A stretch of DNA of 64,000 nt from Isoetes taiwanensis (Eukaryota > Streptophyta > Lycopodiopsida > Isoetales > Isoetaceae). The notes beneath the pieces are model-generated. The model did no database searches and had not been told where the DNA came from. It was given only the letters and a program-made list of their open reading frames with translations. Made by a program: the position numbers and the translations under genes. Below, one piece after another: positions 36,081 to 48,572 of this stretch; the stretch's first letter is position 1, and each line of letters starts with the position of its first letter. Where the stretch lies: NCBI GenBank assembly GCA_021234155.1, contig JAJEKV010000077.1, positions 5,114,314 to 5,178,313 on the forward strand, written 5' to 3'.

Positions 36081-37689
36081 ATACCAGATTCAAAATACAT
36101 TTTATCCCCTTTTGTTTGTGAAAAGGGGGATTTCATAATTATTTTGGGGGGCATTTTTAGGGTATTGGAGCACCTTTTTAGTTGTGTAAAGCTATGGGAG
36201 ACAAAGATAAACCTTGAGCTTGGAAAATGGAAATTACAAAGGGATCTATAGGATATGCTAGCTACACGGGGTTGAATTACAAAGGGTTTATGTTTTCGCC
36301 GCCAAAATATATTTCCGCGATTCCAAAAATGTTCAAACCATGAGATCATATGTACAACCTTGGTATAAGGGTTGGGTCTAAAAGCATCGAATAAAAGGGA
36401 ATAGAGGTGTAAGTTTTTTACACCATTTAGCACCCTTTGCATTATCAAGATCCGATTACAAGTGCTTCAAAGGTGCTTCAAGGGATTGTCCTACCACTAA
36501 ATGCAGAATTTTTTCCCTCCCTACGAGTGGATTGTGGAGCTCAAATTTTGCAAAGTCATTGATCTCGAGAAATATTGGAGTTTAGAATTGTCCAAGCTCA
36601 TACACAAACACATAGTTAGTTCAACTTTTGCAGGTTCATAACTGTCATCCTTTCAATATAGTACAAAATGTCTTTTGCAGCATTTTGGGCCCGATAGAAA
36701 TGTTAGCCTTGACCTTGGCGCGCGTCATGCTTAATATATAATTTAATATGGCCGATAAAGGGGCAGCTTAAATGAAATTCATGTATGTATGTTTATTTCT
36801 ATGTTGAGGGAATGTACTGCGTGTAAGCATAGAAAATTTTAAGAACGGAGGTCTTTCTAGAAACTACTGTTGCGATTCTGTAGCATCTCGATTCTTCCAG
36901 AAGGATGTGGTTTCATCTTTGTGTGCATATAAAGGGATGCAAAGCGAGCCCTCTGTTTGTTCATTCTAGAATTTGTTAAACAAGCTGGCCTACTATTTCT
37001 ATGGTGATTGTCCATTGATCTAAGCCTCCTTAATTTTTGTTTTCCTATCCCTTATGTCTTTAAGCTTGGTGCTTTGATCTGAGCATAGGGCATATACTTT
37101 CGTTTTTCTGAGAGCTTATGTTTTAAAGTTGATCATCCACGTTGCGAGATAGATTTTTGATTCTTGGGTAGAATCTATATAGTTCTAAGCATGTTTTGGA
37201 GGGATTTAGAGCTTAGGTTTGCTATTTTGTTTGTGTTAAACATGACAAAACTGAAGCTCGAGCTGCTATGTTATACGAAGTAAGTTCTCTGAAAGATGCA
37301 TTTGGTCGATCCTTCCTAATAAAGGCTTCCTTAGAGCAAGGGCTATAGCGACCAACTCCAATCTCTTGATTGAAACATCGCGGTTTGCCAACACTATTTC
37401 ACTTCTTTATATTCGGAAGCCTTTGTTGAATTAATCTTCTTGAATGTTTGGAGCAGCTTTGGGCTAATTCACCTCCTTTGAGAGGGACTTTCTTAATATA
37501 TTTAGGTTAAAGTGATTCGATTTGCTCTCGAGCATTCAATTTGATCTGTGTGTTGGGGTTTGTGGAAAAATGTTTTGAACAGGATGTTCTCAATTTATTT
37601 GGGGGTAAAGTGATTCCATTCACTCCAGATCATCAAATTAGAAGGAGGCGGCGATATCTGGACTTACAACGGCAACATTGTTATGCATG
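36081..37689. other. Intergenic, nothing recognised
   Basis: No protein domain, element end or RNA gene recognised. Confidence 0.4.
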
Positions 37690-38300
37690 AAAAACTACAC
37701 ATTATCATCCGTCCTTTGGGAAGATAATGTACATTGAAACTCTTAAAGCGATCCACATTGCTCCATGTTTGAAAAAATTTGCACTTGAGGAACCTCAAAA
37801 AATTTCTATTCCATGTTTTGGATCTGCGCTGCTATTGAGTCCGCAACGACATTACCAAATATAGATGCTTCAATTGCAACTCTGTAATTATTACCGAATT
37901 CTGGAGCTACAAACCACATTACCAGGTGATGTTGATTTATATAAATGCTTTTCTGCGAGCATTGGATCATCAAGAAGCTTCTTCATGCTATCAGAATTGG
38001 GCAATGAAGTCTTATATACCCTTTCATGCTCAAATTTTAATTGCCTCTCATTAATATCAGCAACATCTGGGATGTTCCATTGCCTTCTTGAAGACTTGAT
38101 ACTCTCATCTCCATAAGTACTTTGCAGGAGTTTCCGGTTGGCTTTTATCATACTTCAAAGTTTGAACCCCCACCATTTCTCGTTCATGTAAGATTTAAAG
38201 GGCCAATATACAATCGGTACTTTTTGGAATAGAGCCATGACTCCATGACCACGGAAAAACCAAAATGTTGTGTAGCTATAATCATACCTCATCAAGTCAC
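37690..38300 (-). pseudogene. Unidentified coding remnant
   Basis: I do not recognise the family. The minus strand gives a coherent protein that crosses frames several times: TFWFFRGHGVMALFQKVP (about 38220-38280), YWPFKSYMNEKWWGFKL (about 38160-38210), an 86-codon frame at 37891-38151 with SSRRQWNIPDVADINERQLK and KKLLDDPMLAEKHLYKSTSP, then FGNNYRVAIEASIFGNVVAD and IQNMExKFFEVPQVQ (about 37760-37905). Composition is that of a soluble protein with several Trp, and there is no zinc knuckle, RT or PPR pattern. Adjacent frames are linked by single-base shifts, as in the other genes here. It could be one host exon or an element gene. Confidence 0.5.
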
Positions 38301-38944
38301 GATGCTTCAAATGTGGGAATTTTCAAGCTATTTATTTGCCCTTTGAGAAATTCCATACATTTCAAAGTATTAGTAGCTGACGAGCCACATGAGGGAGAAA
38401 TTTGGGGTTCATACTTTCCACAATCTTTTAGTGATATTTAAGGTTATAATTATGCAGCTAAAGCTTATAGATCGAGAAATATATGTACTCTTGAAAAGCG
38501 AGAACCGGGCCGAATCTTATTGAAAGCTTTGCAAAGCACCATCCCATTCTTAGGGCATAATCTCAGCCCCTCCGCCGTTGGCTGCGTGGGAAGACCGCGT
38601 GTTCCCAAGGACTCTTGAAGCCATGATCTTTGCTTCCTATCTTCTAATAATTTGGATGACCCGAGGCTGGCCGGACTTTCAAATAGTTGTTTGGTTGCTT
38701 GTGGTGTAAATTAAGCGTAGATGTGTGCTCAAACCATCAAGAAATGTGGATTTTGGTGATACTTTTTTGTATCACATGAAAGCATTCTAAAAAGGTTATC
38801 TACAAACATAGTCTTCTGATTTGGTTGTAAACATAGTAAAAAAGATTGGAAGTGGATGCGGCAACGCCCATGATATAAAAGTGCTTGTTGGTTTTAAATA
38901 TGAACACCAAAAATTCAGGTGTTTATATTCGACAAATTTGCACT

Positions 38945-39205
38945 CAAATCCAAGCGCTCAAATCTAACAACTTTGGACATTTGCACTTAAATGGCAATTC
39001 TAAAACATTAGAATAATTTACAATGCAAATACCCAATCACAACAAATATGAGATTGATTGTTGCACAAACACCCAAGCACATAAGAAGTTGCATTAGAAG
39101 TTACATTCTTTGGTTATTGGTTAAATAAATATGAACAAGGATTAGGTGTTTTACGCAAATCTAACACTTTGGTCATTTGCACTTAATGGCAATTCTATCT
39201 TTGAT
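38945..39205. repeat. Local direct repeat, ~193 bp apart
   Basis: The block CAAATCTAACA-ACTTTGG-CATTTGCACTTAA-TGGCAATTCTA occurs at about 38960-39003 and 39155-39198. It flanks copy B of the dispersed repeat. Confidence 0.8.
39001..39120 (+). repeat. Dispersed repeat, copy B
   Basis: Partner of 19885-20000, with the shared core AATATGAGATTGATTGTTGC and ATAAGAAGTTGCATTAGAAG. Confidence 0.85.
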
Positions 39206-42200
39206 ATTTTCAAGTTCTTTCTCTCAATTGAAATTCTTTTGGCATCCCTCTGAGCTACCACCACCACCCAAATGCAAAGCAAAAGTATAAAATGACATAA
39301 GAAGAAATCTGAAGGAAAATAGCTCTTCATAGACTCCAAATTATATATATATTTGTAAGTATGAAGAAGCGAGACATGTGGAAATCTAAAATAGAAATCG
39401 AGGCAAATGCTATCGGAACATGCGAGAATTATTGGAACATATACCATGTTAGAATTCGGACCATGTGAAGTTTCACATTTAATATAAGCTGCATAAAAAT
39501 GCACCATGAAAATGTACTTCATTTTTCCTTAAAGAACATGAACTTTCTTAATTAACAATATTTACAATTAAGGCCCGGATAAGCGACATTACTCAAAAGC
39601 GGGCCAAATGTGAAGTTCAAAAAATGTGAAATATAGCAGGTCAAAAATAAGGAACTGGATTTAGCCAATGTCACTTTCTTGCAAAGCAAGAGAATAAGAT
39701 GTATAGGGGGATGCCCCAAAGGCACTTTCGAGTGTGGACGGTGGGGCCCTGACCAATGGCGGGGGCTGGATCCACCGGCTTCCACCAAGGAAAGTGCGGC
39801 CCAGGTGGGCATCCCCTACAACATGGAAATAGGGAGCTTTTGTTTACGCGTTTTTTTTTTCCCTTCCGGCCGGCGATATGGCGCTAGCCTTGGCATGTTT
39901 GTTTCTTTGACTTCTTTTTTCCTTTAGCTGATGCGGAGGTGCGGACGGTAGCAATAAAGCGGTTTACTACGTGTTTAATGGCATTGTTTTACGCTTTACG
40001 TGGCGTGTTTTACGCTCTGCGTGGCGATGGCGTGCTTTTACCGCAATGGCGCTTCTTTAGCTGTGTTTTCTTTTAACATTCTTTTCAAAACTATGTTTTC
40101 TTTAATGTTCTTGCTTCTAATCTCGACAGCGCATTCAGAAAAAAAAGCAGTGGGCCCGGTATATGGAGCATAAAAATCTGACACTTTCGGCGATCTTGTG
40201 AAGAAATCTTTGAGTGTGATTTAGAATGGGCCGTATTCTGATTATTTCCATTTGGTGACCCAGGATCCTCTGCAAATCTAACCTTTTTCTTCTTTTTCTT
40301 GCATTTTGGCTTCCTGGCGATAAATGTTTCAAAACAGTATGAATTTCTTTCGTTTCCTTCTTACTCTGTTTTTTAGAGCTTGAAACCCTCTTGGAATCAT
40401 TTTCTTGCGGAGTTCCTCGTAGCATGTGAGGATTTAGATAAATGCATGCCGCAAAGGGATCAGTCAATTTTTGCTTGGTTTTGTGGGTTCAAATCCCACG
40501 ATTTTAACGCAACATCTCCTCTGTAAATCTGTTATAAGGGAGTAAGTAGTAAGTTTTTTAGTAGGCTTGAGGAATCGTCTTCCCCTTTCCATTAGTGATG
40601 TCTTGCCCGGGACACGTGATGGCAAAATAGATCATCTTAAGCGAAAAAAAGCGACCCTATTTCCATGTTGTATCTCAAGCGAAATTGGTGAAGCCGATCT
40701 CTTTGTATTCTAGATTAGATCATAAATTAACATATTCCTTAATAATCTTGCATAAATCTTACATGTGGATCGACAATTTACCTTTATAGTGCAACTCTGT
40801 GTTGCTCTAAAGAAATTCATATGCCGCGATGTAGTAGAAGTTGCATAAGAACAAAGTGCAAATCCTCAACTTCATGATAGCAAGTTTCCCTCGGACAAAT
40901 TGGCGCAGTGCGTAAAAAAACCTAGAGTGAAGATCACGAAACTTGTGCAACAAATGATGTTTATGCAAACATAAAGTACATGCCTTCCATACGTGGCAAC
41001 TTACTTCATTTATTGCTATGATCACGAAAAAAGTCCTTCAAACACAAAACACAAATACTAGAGATTCGTGGAACAAAAATGCTAGAACACTAAGATCAAT
41101 CCCTCGAAAAGTTAAAGCTGTATATGAATTAGGAGCTTGATATATATACTATAATCCAAATCCTTACCTTTAATCCAAATCCTTACCTTTTGAGCATTTT
41201 CTCCTCTTCTCTGCCCTATGTTTGCAAACATTCTAGATTCTCAAGAGTAAAAAATGGAACAGAGTAAGCCCTTCAGAAACAAATGCAGATAGAATTAGAG
41301 TAAGTAAACTATGAAAGTAGTCCAGCATATGTACCTGCGCAAGCAAATGAGAAGCTAAGGATATTTTCAGAATGGTGAAGGTAGATTATGCAATTGCCAA
41401 AGCTTGCAAGTTTTCCAGCAACGGAAGCTCTGTAGGTGCAGGGCAAAATAAGCTACATTTTCTTGCACAGGGAGACAAAGCCGCATTTAATCTAAAACCA
41501 AGAAATAATGCTTGCCGGTTTATCTAACTGTTGAGAATAGGTGTCTCTTTAGCGAGGTTTAGATCTAGTAATTGAAGGAAACAATACACCTTCAACCTAA
41601 ACTATAGATTGAAAAGTTTGTATGAAACTACGGAATTATTTTGAAAAATATGTATGAAACTATGGAATTGAAATGATTTTTGAGAAGTGTGTATGGATGC
41701 TTGAAGAAGAACCACATAATATAGGATGATAAAGCATTACCTCCTTAAGCCCCTAAGCTTCATCGGTAGCTTAAACATGTCACAAACCATTCTGAACACC
41801 AAGTATTGCAAATAAAATGTCTCCATGTGCCCAAATCACCCTGGCGGACAAAAAATGTGTCAATTCTTGTATAGGCCTATCGCGGAGGAAAAAAAAAATA
41901 CGCATGTCGATTGTTGTGCCCTAACCAATCTAGTCCGCGTGTCGATGTTTGGGTGATAAGCAAAACCGCCCTTGCTTTTTAGCGGGACGAAAGCATCTTG
42001 CCACCAATAATCATATATATGTTAGATAGCAGGATTCCTCTCGGTGGGGCATTCAATGCATCCCGCTATCTGCCCCCAATTTATATGCCCAGCGGCATTG
42101 ATAAATCCACGCTCGCCCCAATTTTTCAATGCTAACTTGTCGGATCATTCTACATAACCATCATTGCAATAGTAATAGCAGGTCAAGAACAACTTCAAAA

Positions 42201-42639
42201 TTCACAAAAAATGACAAAATTGAGAGTCCTGGAGCCTCCCAATTATGATATTGTAATCATAACAAAATTATTCCGGATTCGTTGTGACTTCCTTTATGCA
42301 CATTATCCTTTGCCACCCTTATGCATAAACCCTTATGCTAGAAAAGTAAAGGATCTGCAATTGCACAACATTGTGACAGATCTAGCTTGGCCATTGATCC
42401 ATGGAATATCCTGTGAAACAAATGCTACACCATCATTTCCAACTTGAAATGGGGTCAAACACCATTCCCTTTACTATTGTAGTTGAAGTTCTCTCACTGC
42501 TCGCTGCAATGGATGGGCTTCTGCAGGGTTTGGCTATGGAAGATGGCTTACAATAAGTATGCAATGAAATGTGATGACACATTTGTTTCCGCTTCAATAA
42601 ACTTCTTTAGATGCACGACAAAGTTGCTTCTAGATACGT

Positions 42640-44260
42640 TTTCAATGCCATCTGGTGTGCTTGTTGGCTGGTAGAAGTGCACTGCTCTTTGGACTTTGGA
42701 CACTCCGGCACCATTATCTGTATCTGCTTTTCCATGGAAGGTGCTTGCTCATGGGTAATCCACCAAATTGCTTGGCATTTCGATTGGAATTCATGTCAGT
42801 GTGGCAGCAGCATGGGAAGAGATTATTAAAGGGTTGGAGAGGCATTTGTTTTAATGGAATACTATAAGGCTGTCACTTGCAGATCGCATTATTGTGGCCA
42901 AGCCTGTGCTTAGAAGTACACCTGTATATATGGCATCTTGCTTGCTAGCTCCACGGACAATGATGCAAGAACTCATATCCATCGTTAGAAACTCCTTCTT
43001 GGGGAGTAGAGAGGCGGGTGTAGTGGTCAAGGTGCAAGGGTCCAAGTGTATCCTTCCTAAGTGGGCAGGTGGTCTGGGTATGACAGAATTTTTACTTCAA
43101 AATAAAGTTTGACCTGCATCTTCTCAAGTAGTCGCTTACTCATTGCATTTCACTTGGCAAGCTGGCAGTTAAGCCCCTTTTACCATGGGCACTATTTCAC
43201 GTACTGCAGCCATTTCCGAATGCCTCGTCTTTTTTGCGTGGATTGTTGGATGCATGGGCTACGGTATGGGTACTATTTCAGCTGTCTCCTTCCATTTATG
43301 CTACGCTAGATATGTTGTGGTGGTGGGCACCACTAGAAGGATCAGGAAGCTACTTTTACATTAGTCCATCCTCTTACACAATGACGGTGGACTCAAGCAA
43401 TCATCGTCTCAATCTAGGCTTGGTAAAATAATGGCCATCTTATATCATGGATTTTGAGACTAGATACATCTGTCTAGATAGGATATGTCACTTTGAGAGA
43501 ATGTAGCAATAATTTGCCAATTCTTGTGATGGAATGTGTCATGGAAAGGACTCCCTAGACTTACGATAAGTCAATTCATAGAGGCAAGAACTTTGTCAAG
43601 TTTGTGTATCGTCTTCTTCAAGCATCGAGTGCCCTACCAGTGTCATAGATAGCAGTTGCAGATTCCACGTGAGTATTGGTCTCGCACATGGCGTTAGGTT
43701 TGGAATAAACTGCTCCATCCCAAGGTGTCTGTGTTTTGGTGGCAGAACATTCACAGTGTTTGCATGCTAATGCATTCTGTCATCAATGTGATTCTCAAGT
43801 CCCTGCATTGTGCCCAATCTGCCTTGCAGAGATTGGATCACTTGAATACTTCTTGTTTGCATGTCCTAAGATCCAACCAACCTAGACTTGGTTGCAAATT
43901 TTTTTTTTCATTTGGATGACCAACTGATAGGTGGCCCTCCGCTAAGAAGAAGATATTTCATCTTAGTTCTGGTTGGCTCTTATGGTCCATTTGGGAACGA
44001 CACAGACTTCACATTTTTCAAGGCATTTATTCTTCTCGTCATGGTCTTGTGTCTCGTGCCCAAACCAAAATAGTGATGGCTTATAAGTGCTCTCCCATTA
44101 AGGGAGAGGTCAGGAATCGTATTTGTATCCAATATCTCCAAATTAATTCATATCCTTAGGCTTCTCTTGCATTGTGCTTAAGGCTCTAGTTTCGATGGCA
44201 TATGCATGCGCTTGTACTACAAGATGAAGTTTTATTTTCATGTACTTTACTTTTGATTAA
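42640..44260 (+). mobile_element. LINE retrotransposon, 3' part of ORF2 and tail
   Basis: The plus strand, with frame shifts, gives the C-terminal part of a plant LINE reverse transcriptase and its zf-RVT zinc region. LSLADRIIVAKPVL then YMASCLLAPRTMMQEL lies at about 42870-42990. The WxKCxxPKxxGGLG-type block reads SKCILPKWAGGLGMTEFLLQ (about 43040-43105). A PKVSVFWWQNIH block follows (about 43712-43750). LCPICLAEIGSLEYFLFACP (about 43800-43870) supplies the paired Cys/His region. The 3' tail ends ...TTGATTAATAAAACTTT near 44269. Catalytic RT motifs (FADD-type) and the endonuclease are not visible, so the copy is 5' truncated or decayed. Limits are approximate on the left. Confidence 0.82.
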
Positions 44261-44269
44261 TAAAACTTT
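44261..44269 (+). repeat. 9 bp target-site duplication, left
   Basis: TAAAACTTT, repeated exactly at 44710-44718, directly flanks the MITE. Confidence 0.95.
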
Positions 44270-44709
44270 GGGAAAATTCCAAATATACCCCTCAAGTTTA
44301 CAAATATTCCAAAAATACCCCTAGAAATAGGGCGTTTAGCTCAAACGGCAATAACTTTTTTGTGATCAATCAACTAAAAAAGTGTCCTTCATAAAACTTA
44401 TAGATATGAGTGAGTGCTATCCAATAGCAGTAGAATAGTCAAAAACGGAGTTGGAATCTTCAAGTATAGTGTTTTAAGTAAGTGCTATAAAAAATGACGT
44501 AAATGAGCATAACTTGTGAATTCAACTCCGATTTCGATGAATTTGACGTCGTTTGGAAGATCTTCTCCTGATCTATAATGTTTGTGAAGACAACTTCTGC
44601 ATTTGAGGAGCAACAAAAACTCTATTACCTTTTTTCCAAAACCTGCTCTTCGTTTGGAGGGTATTTTTGGAATTTTCACAAACTTGAGGGGTATATTTGG
44701 AATTTTCCC
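44270..44709. mobile_element. Mutator-type MITE (complete, 440 bp)
   Basis: The ends are inverted repeats. The left end begins GGGAAAATTCCAAATATACC, and the reverse complement of the right end is identical for the first 30 bases; similarity then continues to about 51 bp. The element is flanked by a perfect 9 bp duplication TAAAACTTT, typical of Mutator-like (MULE) transposons. The 340 bp interior encodes nothing and would need a transposase in trans. It sits inside the LINE tail, so it is younger than the LINE. Confidence 0.94.
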
Positions 44710-44718
44710 TAAAACTTT
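44710..44718 (+). repeat. 9 bp target-site duplication, right
   Basis: TAAAACTTT, exact copy of 44261-44269. Removing the MITE and one copy restores a continuous LINE tail (AATAAAACTTTTGTCC). Confidence 0.95.
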
Positions 44719-46679
44719 TGTCCTTCGAGAAGAATAGAATTCATTTTTTAATGTCCACGAAGAACAAGAAGAAAAAATATTATTCTCCTTATCACCGTAT
44801 AGTTTGGCAACTGTTGCAATGGGTCAACGTACATTGACCCACCGCTACATCCACATTTTAAAAGCAAATCAAGGAATATGTATGAAAATGAGTAAAGATA
44901 ACAAGTGCATAGGAAATTGAACCCTTTCATAATGGGCTCATTCCCTGTAAAATGCTCAAGCATAGAAATGCATATGCAATAGTTTTGTTTCATTTCTTCC
45001 TCATGTTTTCAAGTAACTTAATGTTCATGCATTCACGTTATATTGAAACAAGAATTTAGATCAATTACCTAATCAAAGCTCAAGTTCAAGGTAGTTGCTG
45101 CCTCCTGTATATATCGTCATTACGGCCGAGCTCATGTGGGCCCGTTGCAAAAAGGCGAGCCAATTGAAGCCTCAAGAGATGTATAAAAGCAGCAAACTCT
45201 CGAGAATAATATTAACATTGTCAACACTCATCGATAACTCATCCGCCATATATACACCCTTTCATGAAGCTGAAGCTGTTGCGGGATGAGGTGATCCATT
45301 ACCACTAGAAGTCAGATGAGTTGATGATCGATCTCTAGGGGGCGAGGTGCTTACTTGGCTACTATCTTCACGGACCTAAATATCCTCCACGATCATCATA
45401 TCTAAGTTCTCCATAAGCTATCTACTTGCAATCGAAGATTCTTTCAACACCTACAAAAACAACATGCTGACACATCGAGGCATTGCCCTGTTGAAGTTGT
45501 TAGTTTACCCTCTGCGCATGAGCCAATAGTAGAAGGGCGTATGATTATAATGAAACCACCTCCTTAAAATTCAAATAGTATCAAACTAATTTGCAAGCCA
45601 CAAGATGCGACGAATCTATTCCTTGGCAAATGCTACCATAAAGTTGTATTGTTGTATATATTCATTGTGAATGCATGAGAATTAGATGCATTGGTTCAAA
45701 ATGAATAGTTTTAGCTTATCTTAGGACAGTTTCTCAAGTGATGTGCCATTCAAATGGAGGGTTAGACATGCACTTGGCAATGGTCTTAGGTGGAGGAAGA
45801 GGCTTTTAATGATTAAGTTGAATTAAAGTTAAAAAGCAATATTGATAAAGATAAATTGGAGGTCAAATTGTATGCAATATCTAATACTTTTCAATTGATA
45901 AAAATGAAGGTAAAACTAAGTATAGAAGTTGCATACTTTGCCCTCCTTATATACATTATGATGTAGTTCTTTATCGCGTTAGTGTTAGATGCTAAAGTTT
46001 TCCAGTTTGAACTTGGAAAAAAAACATAGTATTTCAATTGTATTTCTTTTTTTCATACTTCTAAATGACAACGATTTTGCATGTGATAACAATCAAATCA
46101 ATCTATTATTTCAAACACATTTCTTTTTCCCATACTTCAAAAATTGAATGATAATGATTCTATAAATGATAAAAATCAAATCAATCTATTGCTTTATGCA
46201 GTTATCACAATCCTATTTGTATCGGCAAATTAGAATTGCTCTCATGTTACATATCAATGACACACTATCTTCTTGCTTTTTCTTATGAGAGGTCAGAATC
46301 CAGTGGTACCAAAATTCACATGGTGTGGATGCCTATCACGACAATTCCATATATTAAAGGTCTTCAATTCAAATCTAAGTGCAACCCATTCAAAAGTAGC
46401 ATATCTCATTGCATTGTCTAGATAGCATTAAGAAAATTCTTAAATCCAGTGCAAAGCAAGTTTTCGCATGCTCTAACCCCTTTTACTTGAGCCATGTAAT
46501 TTCAAAGACACTTAATATGTTGGCCTTCCCCAATGAGCAACTACACAACAAAAAATAGCATTCCTCATTTTTGCCCCTATTTTTGTGAACAAGTAGGCCA
46601 ATGTGCTTTTTGTAGCAACTACAATAGCATGAATTATTGATTTATTTTTCAATAGCCAATACTTCTAATATTGGTCTCA

Positions 46680-46745
46680 TGGTATAGTTGACTATCACAT
46701 TAGTCTTACACATTAAAAGTCTCTAGTTCAAACTTAGATGAAACC
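46680..46745 (+). repeat. tRNA-derived SINE-like head
   Basis: CATGGTATAGTTGACTATC (box A-like) is followed about 40 bp later by CTAGTTCAAACTTAGATG (box B-like), with CACATTAAAAG between. Related phrases occur near 46350 (TTCAATTCAAATCTAAGTG) and 46800 (CGGTTCAAATGTGG), suggesting a small family. No tail or target duplication was found. Confidence 0.5.
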
Positions 46746-46877
46746 ATAATTTTTTAAGCACATTTATTTTCTCCATACTTGTCAATTATTCCCACACTAA
46801 AAGTCTCGGTTCAAATGTGGATGAAACCACAATATTTCAAGCACATTTATTTTCTCCATACTTGTCAATTGTTCCCA
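46719..46877. repeat. Tandem duplication, ~84 bp
   Basis: TTTATTTTCTCCATACTTGT, with preceding AAACCxxAAT...AAGCACA and following CAATTxTTCCC, occurs in two copies about 84 bp apart. Confidence 0.9.
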
Positions 46878-47626
46878 AATGCATGCGACCATCTAGCGCC
46901 CGTTTGCTAGGACAATTCAATTCTAACAACAGGTAAAGACTAAGAATACATGAAGAAGAAAAACTAAAACTAACAATTCAAACCTAGTTTGTACAGAAGA
47001 TTTAATGTGCAACTAGGTGATTTCAATAATCACATGAGCAATTTCTTCTAGACAGTTGCGACTTACTTAAATAATATATCATATACTCAAATATGGACCA
47101 TTGAACAACAATGTTTATATGGTGATGGCCATAACATTGTTCCTTGATTGACCATAACTTTCGAAGCATGTAGAATCGAGAACAAATCCTTACTTCTTAG
47201 ATTTATAAGAATAGATTCGGTCACCTAGGCTAGTCAGACACTCATGGACTTGTGTATCATGTCTCCACGACCTGTGGATCTTTCTACTTTCCAAACGATG
47301 TTTGGCTCAAAACCATCGAGCCAAATATAAAAAGATTTTATTCTTTAAAGATTATCCTAATACCATGTATCAGGGTAATTTTAATTTACTTGAAAATAAA
47401 TTCAAACCTTCCAATTTTAGGTTAAGTTTCTAGATAATCTATATTGTTAACCTTAGGCCAATTTCACTGATAAATTAGCATGATTTTATTGCATTTGCTT
47501 TATTCCCACGGTTTTTCCCTCGAAAACCCTTCGGGGCGGGGGTTTTTTAATCTGGGTAGTAATCCGCTTGCTGCGCTTTTGTATTGGGTCCCATAGACCG
47601 ATTGGTCTCCGTGGACGATAAAAATA

Positions 47627-47652
47627 CCTTCCTTCCTTCCTTCCTTCCTTCC
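47627..47652. repeat. (CTTC)n microsatellite
   Basis: About six uninterrupted CCTT units. Confidence 0.95.
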
Positions 47653-47744
47653 ATGCTAATTCAATCAATAAACACTTGTTTCAGTACTAATTGGTGTTTA
47701 AACTTTGTAAATTTGAATTCTGATAACCCTTTTGTCAAACTTAC

Positions 47745-48572
47745 GCGAATTTGATCATGTGGGGATATATACTCAAGTGATTAATCCTTTTGTATCACTC
47801 ACAAAATGTACATGAAGCTCTATATGTGTAGTTCTTTGATGCAAAACGTGGTTTCTAGTAATAGCAATGCAACTAAAATTATCTGAATATAGCACTGTAG
47901 CAAAATTTTAATATATCCTTAGTTCATCAAGTAAACGTCTAATCCAAGCTCTTTCTTTAGCTAGTAAAGTTTTAAAGTTATACTCTGCTATTATAGTGGA
48001 CATTGCTATACAAGATCGTTTCTTACTTTTCCATGTGATTGCAGCCTCTCTTAACACTAGACATAATCCAAAAAGTTGAATCTTTTGTATCAATATTACT
48101 TCCCCAATCAGCATCAACATAAATTTTCAGTGTCAAATTACTATAGTTGAAAGTAAGACCTTTGCGTGAGCTTTAAATATCTCAACACCCTTTTAGGAGC
48201 TGTCCAATGTTGTTGTTTTGGGTTGTTGCAAAATCTGCTGAGTAGGCTACTTGTAAATTCAATGTCAGGTCTACTACTATTGAAAATGTATAATAAGCAA
48301 TCTATTAGTTCCCTGTAAGCCATATTCTGTATCTCAGACTTGTTTTTGGGACTCATTTTGCTAGATAATTTTAAGCCTTGAACTATGGGCATTCTTGACA
48401 CATACAATTTGACAAATATAACCTTCTAATGCATTCCTTCAATATTACCAGTTGCTCGAGCCCTGCTAACTTCCATTCCCAAAAACTTTTTCAGCTCATC
48501 AAGTTCAGTCATTTTAAATTTGCTCTTCAAGGATAAGTTTGTGATGGTCTAGAATATCTATGTCACTTGGCA
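47745..48572 (-). mobile_element. Ty1/copia RT-RNase H fragment
   Basis: The minus strand carries the end of a Ty1/copia pol. In order: SDIDILDHHKLILEEQ and ELDELKKFLGMEVSRA (RT C-terminal part, about 48450-48570); SRPDIEFTSSLLSRFCNNP and APKRVLRYLK (about 48190-48290); an RNase H block with AITWKSKKRSC, AMSTIIAEY and RAWIRRLLDEL (about 47930-48040); SDNFSCIAITRNHVLHQR then THIELHVHFV (about 47800-47880); and a final YIPT (about 47765). Several stops and shifts interrupt it. Gag, integrase and the catalytic RT box are missing, and I find no LTR or primer site next to it, so this is a truncated remnant. Confidence 0.9.

Larger units (their letters stand above)
38301..42639. other. Intergenic, nothing recognised except repeats
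   Basis: Contains repeat copies listed separately. A perfect tRNA-like T-arm (GTGGGTTCAAATCCCAC, 40486-40502) followed by ACGCAACAT echoes the SINE-like head at 3945-4012, but no box A was found at a proper distance. A direct repeat TAATCCAAATCCTTACCTTT lies at about 41152-41190. Confidence 0.4.
44719..47744. other. Intergenic, SINE-like pieces and short repeats only
   Basis: No protein-coding domain recognised. The block at 47480-47670 holds a G/C-rich hairpin-like segment (AAAACCCTTCGGGGCGGGGG) next to a short tetranucleotide tract. Confidence 0.4.

Noticed and set aside
35882-36448. 188-codon open frame on the minus strand
   Set aside because: Half of it lies in a degenerate tandem repeat and no domain is recognisable.
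40440-40510. tRNA gene suggested by a perfect T-arm GTGGGTTCAAATCCCAC
   Set aside because: No D-arm, anticodon arm or box A at proper spacing; kept only as a SINE-like scrap.
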